Position numbers and translations under genes: made by a program. Positions 47,630 through 59,077 of a stretch of 64,000 nt of DNA are shown here, one piece after another; positions within the stretch are counted from its first letter, which is position 1; each line of letters opens with the position of its first letter. The DNA comes from Paragonimus westermani. Its lineage: Eukaryota; Platyhelminthes; Trematoda; Plagiorchiida; Troglotrematidae. The notes beneath the pieces are model-generated. The model was not told where the DNA came from. It saw nothing but the letters and a program-made list of their open reading frames with translations, and ran no database searches. Location: positions 76,030-140,029 of the forward strand of contig QNGE01000930.1 of assembly GCA_008508345.1 (NCBI GenBank), written 5' to 3'.

Positions 47630-49555
47630 GTAACTGGTGTATCGTTGAACAGAATTTCTTACAACTCTATCAGATTAAAACTGTCACACGGGTTCACGTG
47701 TCATTCTTAGTGGGACACCGTTTCACAACTAAAGCTTAAACACAGACATTTCTGGACGTGTTATTTTCATTATCTAATTGCCGCAAACTATCGAATTCTG
47801 TTTGCCTCACCGTCACTGTTTTTACGAACTGTGCTCAGTTGCCAAGATGTGGTTGTCTAAATTCCAGCACCACGAGATGTTGGCACAGCGGCTGTCAACG
47901 CTGTCCATATCGCATAGTAAGGTAAACCGATGGGCAATCACCGTCACTCCCGCACTAGACCAACCAACTAAGAATCGCTCGGAGTACGTGTGTGGTGCAC
48001 TTCTATTGGTAGAAGCTGGCAAAAGGAGGAGCGGTTTGTAATTACGAATACTATTGCAACCACAATATGGGACGTTAGTAGCTCAAACTTTACACCAGTG
48101 GTCGTCAGTAGGTCTGTGGAAGCTTGACGAGGGCTGTAACATTAGAATATATGCCCCGTGTGTACTGTGTGTCGAATTAGCACAAGTTAAAACTGAGTAA
48201 CAGTAGATAAGATAGTCTGACGGACCTGTGTTATTGTGATTTCCAACAGCAAGAAAACCAGTTCCACGACATAGTGCTTTAGATGAACAATATCAAGTAA
48301 TGTGATGACTGTATCTTTCTGGCTCCTGGCGATCGTAATTACTGGTAAACACTCTAACTTGTGGAAATGTTTGCGACAGTTTTCACAATCGGATTGTGGA
48401 AAAGATACAAATAAGGCAACCATGCGAGCGTAGTTGGCAAATCGCTAAATCTTCGACGGTCGACTACACAACACTTAGGCTACGTTGTTAAATTCATGTC
48501 TACTGATCGAACCATTTGAGCGCTCACTTAAGTACGATGCACTTTTCAGCCCTTTTTTTTAAAAAAAATGTGATACTTTTGATTAATTAATAACTCTGCA
48601 AAATCCAAAAGTTAACGAAATACCTGGTCAATTATAGTCATGTACTCCAAGTTTTAAGACTAACCAAATACGTAAGAAAAATATATCATTTTTCGGACAC
48701 TGATTTTATTGTCTTTTTGGAAATTCGAATGGATGGTTATCGTAACAAAATTAGACAAATGCAAATTCTTCAGAAGGGCGAACATTTTAGGTTTGCTGTC
48801 TTTAAAAGATGTAAATCTAGAAATTCCAGCTTGACTTGTCAACAACAGTTGTGAACTGGGAACACCAAGATTGTACTTTAGGAAACATGACCAATCGTCG
48901 GGAAATTAGGCAATAATTGTATTTAGTCATATAACTGGGATACTAGCTGTTGCTTGAACAGAGATCATGCACTTATGATGTGATGGAGTTGAGGTAAAAG
49001 AACTAGTCGTACTGAGAAGATGGAAGCTTGGCCGAGTATAATTGAAGTCAGGCGAAAAAAGTGAATACATACAAGTTACAACAAATGTGATCTTATTGTT
49101 ACTGATTATGAAAGTAACTAATTTCTTGAGTGAAGAATATGGTTCAATAGCAGGAGGATAAACCTGCATACTATGTGACACGACGATCGGACCACTACGT
49201 TAGTAAGCTTAATTTCCCACCGGTCCTTTCTGCGCAGTGAATTAGACGGCAGTGATATACTTTTACCCATTGCAAGGTGTTCTATGGGGCCAGCCAGCGA
49301 AATTCTCGATTAAGAGCACGCGGTGTTTAGTTTACAAATCAACCAAATCCCCGAATACTCACCAGCAACCTGGGATATTTCAGAGCAGGTTTAATGAAAT
49401 CAGATACTTTGACCTGACGGAAGTAATGAGCACGGTGGTGCAGAATGAAGTTAATAGACAATATTTCTCCCATCGACAGCATCTGGCAACCTGATCATTA
49501 GCCATAAGCAAAAACGGTTGAACGCCAAGGTGTAATAATCCAATCTTTTCTAACG
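47630..49555. other. No gene recognised
   Basis: If the neighbouring plus exons form one gene, this is intron. Frames at 47778-48041 and 48187-48423 are not recognisable. Confidence 0.35.
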
Positions 49556-49559
49556 TAGG

Positions 49560-49722
49560 GTCAGTGGTGAGATGGGCAACAAAGTAACTTCATGAAAGTG
49601 TAACCGGAATTTAGATCTCGGCCTTTGCGAAAATATGCGCAGCGGACAAGTTGTACCAAAAGCGAAACTCCAGGCTAGTGTTTTTTTCTAAAAGGGCTGG
49701 CTAAGAAGTCTATTTGTGTGTG
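49560..49722 (+). repeat. tRNA-derived SINE copy
   Basis: The head GTAACTTCATGAAAGTG and TTAGATCTCGGCC (B-box remnant) is followed by the core AATATGCGCAGCGGACAAG, AAAGCGAAACTCCAGG, CTAGTGTTTTTTTC and the GGGCTGGCT tail. It has the same block order as the copies at 1, 27.5 and 27.7 kb. Confidence 0.5.
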
Positions 49723-52700
49723 AACTTCTCAGTCAAATCAGAATGATGCTCAGTTCAAATCTTTGTATTTCCTAGAAGCTTACAGACAAGTATTTCGGTT
49801 TCTGTTCACACAGCGCGCATGTTTGTCTTACTGGAGATCGAATTCCCCTGGCAAGTCTCGTCCTTCATGTTGTCTAACACCTATATACAAACCCATATTT
49901 ATTCCGCAGGTTGACCTATCCTTGTACAAACAGACTACAATTCAGTATATTATGTAGTTGATGTACACTAGTTTTCTGAGATGGTTGATTAGCGTACAAA
50001 TTAAATCAGAATTCGCATGGTTCTTTAAAACGACACTTGACCGGGGTTGGACTATCCAGCGGAACAGTACGCACTGCAACCGATCCTAGCAATATAATAC
50101 TTTGGGCAGACTCGACGAAAACAAAGTCTATCCGAATGACCATAATCCCGGACAAGGTGACAGGACATATATTCCAAATGTAGGTGGCAATAAAAGCCAA
50201 CAACTGTAGACAAATGTACCTAGTTCTCACGAGGTACATAGAATAAAATGCTACACTCAAGGCAGAATAACTAGCACGTTTGTAGTCAGCGATGTGGGTT
50301 TATGTTCAGCATGACACGTAGCTTGCACGGCAAAACATTCAATGTTCAGCTTGGTTTTTGAAACAGGTTGCCATAAAAACGATACTGCCAGCCTCAATGA
50401 CAAAGGGCACCCAGTGTTGCCTAAACCAGGTAGACAACTTTGTCCTCGTTCAGCAGAATATTTTATGATTATAAGTTAAACCCAAACGTTGAAGAATAAC
50501 TAAGAAACTGGAGATGAGTAACCCGAAGCTACTGATTTTTAGCGAAGACAGGCTTACCTAGACGGAATAGCTAGCCTTGTGTGCGCAAGCGTGACTGAAG
50601 TAACACATCTGTTTATCGTGACGTTGAGTATACAACACTTAGAGTGATTACATAAATAGTCATCTCCTGCCTGTCCTTTTCTGTCTGACCCATATAATCC
50701 ACATCTTCACGTTTTTGACTGACGAGAGTGTAAATAATGTTAATGCATCGTAACATGTCTGATTTATTCCCTGACAAAACTTTTTCTCCCATCGTTTGGG
50801 CCAGTACTGATCCCAATGCGGACAAACAGCGGTACTCCACTCCAAAATCTATAGGTCAGTTGAAAGTCAGTATCACGTCTATGGAGAGTCCTACAGGCAA
50901 ATGCATATGTTCGGAGCAGCTGTTCAAATTTTACTGAAAACTCGTCAACAAATCCTAAACGGTCGTCTGATGAGACGAATAACATAGCTAGCAGAGTGCA
51001 CTCTTTCACCGTCCACTGTTTTTTCACACCAACAAGAAACGTCAACGTTATGTCATGATCATAATTGATGGCAATTTTATATTGGAACACACAAACATCC
51101 ACCTGCATGTTTGAACGATGGTGTGAGCATAAGAATTTCACATGATTATATTGTCCAGTATAATTCATGCATATACGTTACTAAAAACAGGCCCCTACCA
51201 TATTTTCTAGAGAACATTCACCACTCAGTCAAAGATGCTGGGTTGAAAAGCAGACGGCGTATACCAAAACGGATGAGAGATGCAGCGGCGTAACAGCTGG
51301 TGAGCCACACTTAACAAACACGCATAGCTGCGTCCTCCCAGCAAACATAGATCGTGATATCAGTATCGAGGCCTCTTTCACTTTTCTGATTACTGCTCAC
51401 AACTCACATATTTCAGACTCCTTGTGAAGCCATTGTGATCAGTCGTTAACCTTCTGATCTGTTTTCCAAAGAACACTAAGTTGTCATTCCCCATTTGCTT
51501 TAGGTTTAATTGTAAGTAATAATCGCGATTCAAATCTGTCCTTACTTTTAACATTTCATTTGGGCACCCTTGTTTTTTGTGACCATGTGAGTTTCGTGTT
51601 TACTACCGATGACAGTGTGTGGAGTTAATTCATATTGTATTCAATAAAATCAGATCACTACATCTAAACGATTGAAGAGGATTATATACGCCAGCGTTAC
51701 AACCAGCCTATTATTCAGAGAGAGATCCGACCGTATGAATTAATCAGTTTCTCGTGGAGACCTGTAACCCATTTCCCTGATTACATCGGCTAACATACTT
51801 TTGACATTTATGTGAACAAGAACATTCTTTCAGATGTATGCTCCAAGAACACATCAATAGTCGAGCGATTCCAATCTGGCATTTACTGCCGAAGTTGGTT
51901 CACACAATTTTGTTTCCTACTTGCATCAACATGTCTCTACTTCTCTGCCACTTTGTACGTGATAGAAACTCCTACAATTGGCGCGTCGTTGATCAGTACC
52001 CATTCTGTTGAAAAACCTGAGTGTGTTTCACTCAGACGATTTGTGCGCAAAATATATTGCTATTTAAAGCCCTCAACAGTGACTTTTTGACCGTTTATTT
52101 ACTGTTACTATATCACTAAAAGATAGAATCAAAATGTTAGCGTCGCGCTAGTACGTGCTGTTGCTTTCCTAATAAATCTGACTATTTCTGACTGTCAGCG
52201 TGCTTGTATCTTCTTTCAAAACATTAGCACATTACCTCTGTCCTACTTTATTCGTTCAATCCAAGGCTAATTAATGGGCTTGAGAATAAAGGTCATTCAC
52301 ACCACTAAACCAACTTTATCGATTTTTGGGGTAAGTGTAAGAATGCTATCATAGATAAGGGTTTGCACCAAAACCCTCGAAATGCACATACGTGATGAGA
52401 AAGCGGAAAAATGTAGTTGATAAAGTTTATCGTAAGATTACGTCGTAGTTGTTCAGCAGCACACAACAGAATGTCACAGAGAATATACGGACAGATAACA
52501 CGGCTAAGTCATGGTGGCCAAATCAGCGAATTTACTCGCATAAGTTAACATTGCACAACAAAACGTACATTGAGACCGTAATTCCCATTCCGTATCATTG
52601 AGAGCAATCACAAAACATGCAAAACCTTGTTTGGAGTTCAGAAAAGAAGAAATCAAACGTTATCATTCAGTTCCGATAAATTGTGAGCGCTAACATGTAT

Positions 52701-53125
52701 ACACGAAACGTTGCAACTATTTACAGCAAGAAGCATTTTGGCAACGAAAAGCACTCAAAAATAGTTCATCCAATGATCGCAGTGAGAAAAGCAAGACTAA
52801 CGGCTTCACAATCAAACGTAAGGTACAATAATCACAAGGAATGGTCGATAAGTGTAGGATCAAAAGAGGCGCGATGAAAATATCCTTGAAAGTGGCGCAA
52901 CCATTTAACCACTCGAGCACATTCATTGACGGGACCAGTAGAGGTCAATGTTTATACTTGATCATTATTAAACTTGGTTCGTGTATGGGCGAAGTTATTC
53001 GGTTAAATGCACACAGTATAAATGAACTAGTGGTGGAATCGGTAGGAAATTGTCAAAGCACGTTTTCAAATGCTGAAACGTCGAACGCAGACGATGGAGA
53101 AGTAAAGATACTTGTCCTGACCACT
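49723..53125. other. No gene recognised
   Basis: Includes a 134-codon minus frame (50764-51168) and a 92-codon plus frame (51812-52090) without motifs. It would contain the 3' side of the minus-strand gene whose last identified exon ends at about 53126. Confidence 0.35.
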
Positions 53126-56100
53126 TCATACTTGACTGCATAGTCGAGGTTCTTGTGTTTGTTCTGCAATGAGGCCACTTGAGAATAATAAAGGGAAAGG
53201 TTCAGCATTAGAAGACTGAAAACTGTTGTTTGCATCTCCAATCATTTCATTTGTTCGAAATGCATGGACACTGGGATTAATAGATACAGAAGTACACAGA
53301 CCAGTTGATTCGTTTGATGGATCTGCTGGTAGCAGTGAAGCGTTATTCGTGTTTAGTGGGTTGGTAAATTTTGAATGGCGATCGTTATAGACAGATCCGT
53401 TCATAAGATGACTGACTGTAGTTACTACATTTCCCGCTGAGCCTTGCAGAGTTCCTGACCCTTCGGTCAGGTTTACTTCACCATTACTTTGACTAGGATT
53501 TCGAATGACCAGGCTTGAACAGAATGTGGCTGGGAAGGTGTTGTCGTAAGTACCGCTGCCATCCGATGGCAGAGAGTAGGGGAGTGTGTTTGTCTGAATC
53601 CTACTGTCAATTTTTACGTTGTCAATACCACTATCGTTAGATGAGTGATTGGGTGAGCCCACTGCACTTGCCGTTGGTGAAACACGGCTGATCATGTCCA
53701 CCTTCTCTCGAAACGTGACTCGAGGTGTTAACACACCCGAAACTGAAGTGTTTGTAGGGTTCAGAGTTGAACGGAAGTTTGTAAGATTTTGTCTGGCGTT
53801 GTCTGTTGTGCCAAAACTCACTGATGCAGATGACAGTCGCACAGAACCCTCACGGCTGAATGTGTTCGCTGTCTGGACCACGTCCGTTGATTGCGTGTCC
53901 CCAGTGAACGGTGAACGCGGTGTGGAAGAGGATTTCCCAATATTCAACATACTGTATGCCCCCGTGGAAGAATTTGGACAGACTGAAGAGGGTTGCATTC
54001 CACTCGAGCGCAATTCTTTATGAAACATTTGAAAGAGATTAAGTAAAGAACGACAGAGGAGTAAACTTGAACGCATCTACTCAATCAACTGATTCAAAAC
54101 TCATCGGACTCAAGTTACCTTATTTTGAGCTGAAAATCTGTTACTTGAACAGGTACATTCTGAACTGTTTTACAGTTTTAAGATAAGTTCGAAAAGGAAC
54201 GTATTATTAACAATGTTAAGAGGTTGGTCGAAAAACAAAGCAGAGCTATACAAAAAACTTAAAGAAGTTACTCTCAAGGTTAAGCATAGTTCTGTTCGAT
54301 TTTATTTGTGAATCGAACGTTCCAAGATTGTGACGTCCCAAAGTTTCCAAGCCAGGGAATATTCGTAAAACGTTGCAAGTATATGTGAGATGATGACGCA
54401 GTCCGAATACAAGCCCATCCTCATGTGCATTTGAACGTATCCTTCTCATAGGGAAATGTTTTAACCCGCTTCTTTTGAGAGGAAGTTCTGCGCTCAAGTT
54501 TCTCTTGTTATCAGGGACGATCAGTCAGACACATCCTCAAATGACAAGCGTGAGGACGTTAGGCTGAGCTCAGTCACAATGTCGTACATACAATCGGTCA
54601 CTAATTTTTGTGAGCACTGCGAAGATCGCTTGAGGTAAGGAATGGCAGCTGTCACAGTAGATTAAACCGATAACCCTGGCGCCAGGAATTTCCGATCACT
54701 TAGGAAACGTAGGTTTGGTTCGATCCCATAAGCAATAGTTTTGAATACTAGTGAACAGTTTGATTCTTGTTAAATATGTGCTATTCACCTTTTCTCTTCG
54801 CTGATACGCCGCTTATTACAGCTGAATTTTACCATCCAGCTTCTTCCGGTCAGTGGTCTCACAAACAAATGAGGTGGAGTTCAACCTCCTATCGAACTGT
54901 TAGTGACAACCTCTTACATGAACGAAACGTGAAGCAAGTGTTGACTTCTGAAAGGCATTCGGATGTTTCCCCAAATTTGAAATTTGTTGTTCAACTCAGC
55001 AGGCACTCAGTTTACGACAAGCAAACTCTTCGACCACTAATCATCAATGTAAGTACAGTTGTAATGGACTATAAGCGTGACCAGATTACAGCTGAGTTAC
55101 CGTACGAGGTGTACTTACTGTTTGTTAAATACTGTACCGTATGCGTGGATCCTTCATCTTCTTCTGAAGGCGATGACAGTAAGGTACCCACATCCAAGTT
55201 TGATCGACACTGTCCATTAACCAATGGTATCTGCGTTGCGAAACTGATGGGTACGTGAGACTCAAGGGAACGTAGCTGCGACGGTGAGGGTGAGATGGAT
55301 TCTGAGGTAGTCGGTGGTAGCAATCGCGTGACTAGACCACCTGTGGCAGAGGATGCGGGCATTCCTCCATGGATAGGTGCCTGCCCAGTTCCATTTGAGC
55401 CCAAGGCACTTTGTAGGCAGACATAGTTGCTGCCACCTGATTTTGTCACAGTTCGAAGGGGAGCAAAAGCACATCTTTATGGGGAAACGAACCAGGGTGC
55501 GAGCCGAAACCAATCAATACTAATGCAGAAGTGAACGAAAATGATTGTCATCCTCAATTCCAGCACTTATTTAGCAACACTAACAGATGTTGAAAAAGTT
55601 GCATTGTCCTCGACTAAGATATTACGATGCATGTCCAAATCAAATGACACAAATTTAAAACAAATAAAATCATCCGAGACATAACCCTTGACTGCAACAG
55701 TGTGCACAACACAGTTACTTGGAGCTATGTACTATTCAGCGAATGAAACTCATATTTCTAGTTTCTCCTAGCAAGAATTAGAATTTGTTGCGTTACCGCC
55801 TTTCGAATAGACGCTCAGTTACCTAGTTATGATAGGCGTACAAAGTAGTGATTTGCCCTGAAGCCAGTGCCATATGAAACAAAAGATGCGCAGCTACCAA
55901 GTTTGTCACAGCCAAATGGTTTATCGCACAAGCTGTCAACAAACAAAGAATATTTGTGTTTGAACACGATGAGCAGATGACATTGACGCTACTGAACGAA
56001 GACACTGAAGACGGTCTGTTGGACCATAACTTTTTGTCTTCAATGGGAAAATAATTCGGGGCGAATCCTTGTTTGACTGGTAGGCTAGTTCAGCATGAAG

Positions 56101-59077
56101 CTCAGTTATAGTGCGTTTTTCGTATGTCAGGTTCTTTAGGGTCCATACTTGACAACGACACATATCATACTTTAGTTAGGCATTTAAGCTGAATCCATAA
56201 GGGGACACTACACAACCAATTCTTCTTTTGAAAATCAAGACATTGAACTGTCAAAATCTAACATGCTTTCTGGTGATACAAAGAATATTCCGGTGCCTGT
56301 GCAAGGTGAAGGATTTTCACTGCAAAAAAGATCAACTCTAGCTAACCACTGCACAAAACTCCTACTATATTATTAATTTGTAATTTCAATTGTTAAGCGA
56401 TTTAGAATTCACACACACGCTGAAGAACAAGTGAATTTCTACTGTACTTAATTTCGGAAATCAGGCTTACGATGCGTGATTCAGACTGATTCAGCCATAC
56501 AGTTAAACAACACTGAAAATTCGACAGCCTTTAAAAGTCGGCCAATATATTCATGGATAAATGAAAAGAAAAGCTCCAGTTCCACATGGTGAACATCGTA
56601 GACGGATTAAAGAGACAAGTATCGCAAACGAGAAAGAAACTGATAGTTTGGCCTATACACGTTACAGTCTGTATTCTTGGGATCGACCTGTAGTCATACA
56701 GAATGTTTGTTCAATGTACACGAAGATAAAATGTGCATTTATTGTCGATGGTGTCATTTTAACCAAACCACAATAGATAATATGAAAGAACGTGAAAGAC
56801 GTGTTTGGTTGCTCAACTTAACGTTCAAGCCATTTTGATTGGCTTTCTCGAATCCTGGTTTGAAGCAGGAGGGACAACCACTGTTCACTGATCCACTTGC
56901 TCAAGTATCAGTTGGACGGTTGAAATTTAGCAGTGGAAAGTTGGAAAACTATTCCAGTACAATAGAATATGTATTCTTGTCGACAGATTTCATAAAGACT
57001 GGTGGGTAGTAAAACAACGCGAACATATGAATACCAAAACCATCAACCCGGGCTACAAACAACACCACCACTGTTCCCAACCATCAGAAACAACGCGATA
57101 GTTGTGATCTGTGTTAGAATTTTATCGTGAGCAATATCCTAACCAAAAACTCATCATATTCTAAAGAACATTTCCTCCAGTAATACTGTTTATTTGCACA
57201 TTGGCAAATCCAAGTAGGGTGGGCTGGTCATCGAAGAATCTGTCAGGGTCTATGTTGTTATTCTACTCGGTACGTCTGTATCTTGGCCGACAGACACGCT
57301 CAGACGATCAGGTAAGTGAAGAGTGTACGACACTTTTCTCTCTAGTCAGACAGCAAAAGCAATCAACACATTTTCATTCTGCATCGCTCCATTCAAGTGA
57401 CATTCTGTGTTGTCGAATGACAGCACCCATGAGCAATTCGGTTGGATCAGTTGGCTGTTTTTCACTAGCTGACATTAACATTCAGTCGGCCAGTGAAACC
57501 TGGAAAGACTGACAGTTTTGGGTTGGTTGAGGATTGGAAAAGAAGACAGTCCAGATGACACACTCACACATCTGGTTGACGCTCAGATGTCTGTAATCAA
57601 TAGTTCTGCCACCACTTGAACGTTTACGACGGTCGCTGACGTCGTTCTGTGGGCGAGACGTGTGTAAATTCATGTATGTCCGGGCTCGGTAGCACATGAC
57701 AACGTAAGCATACGGTTGAGATACACCCCGGGTGAAAATTTTGTGGTTCCCTCTCTAATGTGCGAAAACGGACTGACCTATTAAAAACATGTTTGGACAG
57801 TGAATCAAATCGACGAAGCGATTGACAGTCACACGCATACGGAAATGTTAACAAAATAATCGACATCTTATTTACTATTACTGAAGTCAGATCACGCACA
57901 CGTTAGGGTTGTGGTGGGATGATCAAAATTCAATATAAAGCACATGAATTAACATAAACAACAGAAACGGAAGGACGAATACGTTATCTTCTAACTGATT
58001 AAAGACCCAAAGTAACCATTCATATTTCACATTATCACCTAAACTTCGGCTTACGACAAAAACTACATTGATGGTAAAGAGAAAGTGTGTATCTGATCTT
58101 ATAATTCATTAAGCCCTTCTACTGTTCGTCTGTGTGTCCCTCATATCAAACAGTAAGCGTGTGTGTATTGACCTTGGTAATGACAGTCCATGACCTACTG
58201 ACGTGAACTAAACTGGTAACCGCCCGTTAATCACAAAGTTAGTGGCACAGTTTTCTTCCACAAAGTGCTAATTCGTTTAAATCTTAATGAATGAGACGGG
58301 CAAAATCGTTCCTTGTTCAGCGGCAACATGGAATCTACGTTACGGTCACTAGTGTGCGTATTTAGGAAATGAATTACACTGTGATCCGAGAATATTACCA
58401 CATGTGTGACATAAACAGTTTCAAACATGGTTGCTTTGTCCGACAATAAAAGCCTATTAATTTCCAGCCAAGGTCTAGTAGCGTAATTATAGGGTCTTTA
58501 TTGTAATAATGGCAACTGAGTAATCGGATTATGTGCATATTAGTTAGAGCAACAGATTACATACAATTGACTCACTTTGTCTGCCACTGCTAACCTCCGC
58601 ATCCTCACCGTCATATTCCGCGTTCCTCGGTCCACTCACTATTAGGGTAGCTGGAAGCCCGTTAACACTGGCCGATGTGACTCCTACCTCTCCGCCGTTT
58701 CCGAGTCGAATGAATCGGGGTAGAGCATTTACCGATGTGCCAGCATATCCCACTCCAGTGGGATCGTGAAAGCATGCATAGATTGGACTCGGCTGGACTC
58801 CAACTTGGGTGATAGAACCCTCGTCAGGACCGTAGCAGTTTGTGCTCAGCGGTGTGCTGAGTAGAGGGGCAAGATGAGGGTGAAGCGTGCCTGCTTGTGA
58901 TGAAAGCATTACAGCACCCAGGCGGTTGTTCCCATCTCCGTGAATTCCGAGACTTGAAGGCCGTAACAGGCTACCCATCATGGGACCGCCGATCATTCCG
59001 TTTGGATGTGATTGCACGAGCATGGTTGGAGGAGGCAGTACTGCCGGGCCGGATATGGTTTGTAGCGGCAAATTAAC
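53126..59077 (-). CDS. Ser/Thr/Pro/Gly/Asn-rich protein of unknown family, three exons (5' incomplete)
   Basis: Exons on the minus strand are about 59077-58576 (donor GTGAGT), 55436-55119 (acceptor AATCAG, donor GTAAGT) and about 54015-53126 (acceptor ATAAAG). The joins are consistent (each phase 1), giving about 569 residues without a start Met. There is no obvious domain, transmembrane segment or coiled coil. Exon 1 is Gly/Pro/Leu-rich (GPAVLPPPTMLVQSHPNG, GGPMMGSLLRPSSLG), exon 2 Ser/Pro-rich (PPTTSESISPSPSQLRS) with an acidic SSPSEEDEGS, exon 3 Ser/Thr/Asn-rich (SPNHSSNDSGID). If the TGA at 53128-53126 is used, the protein ends LCSQV, which fits a class I PDZ ligand (S-x-V); CAA|GTATGA could instead be a donor. 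It could be a receptor or channel cytoplasmic tail, or a nuclear regulator. The first acceptor (ACAAAG|GTT) and last acceptor are weak. Confidence 0.62.
54822..55048 (+). CDS. Candidate plus-strand exon inside the opposite-strand gene's intron
   Basis: Lies between CTTATTACAG and a strong GTAAGTACAG donor, two bases plus 75 codons. Reads EFYHPASSGQWSHKQMRWSS, then VSPNLKFVVQLSRHSVYDKQ and TLRPLIIN. The order of an AEFYHP block, then NLKFVVQLS, then RPLIIN parallels the GLMP segment LSATFQGHP - NGSLAFRVQ - PRLLHT, and the exon has the same strand as the 47.4 kb candidate. The resemblance is weak and the gene would span at least 8 kb. It ends 71 bases from the minus-strand exon at 55119, so the two genes would interleave. 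Confidence 0.32.
55437..58575 (-). other. Intron of the unknown minus-strand gene
   Basis: Bounded by GTGAGT (58575-58570) and AATCAG (55442-55437) with compatible phases. A plus frame at 57201-57512 and minus frames at 57482-57899 show nothing recognisable. Confidence 0.5.

Noticed and set aside
50764..51168. 134-codon minus-strand frame as a gene
   Set aside because: No domain, no splice context, and overlapping frames on both strands; the length is within chance for this much DNA.
53649..54023. A 124-codon plus-strand gene
   Set aside because: Shadow of the minus-strand Ser/Thr-rich exon, with no support of its own.
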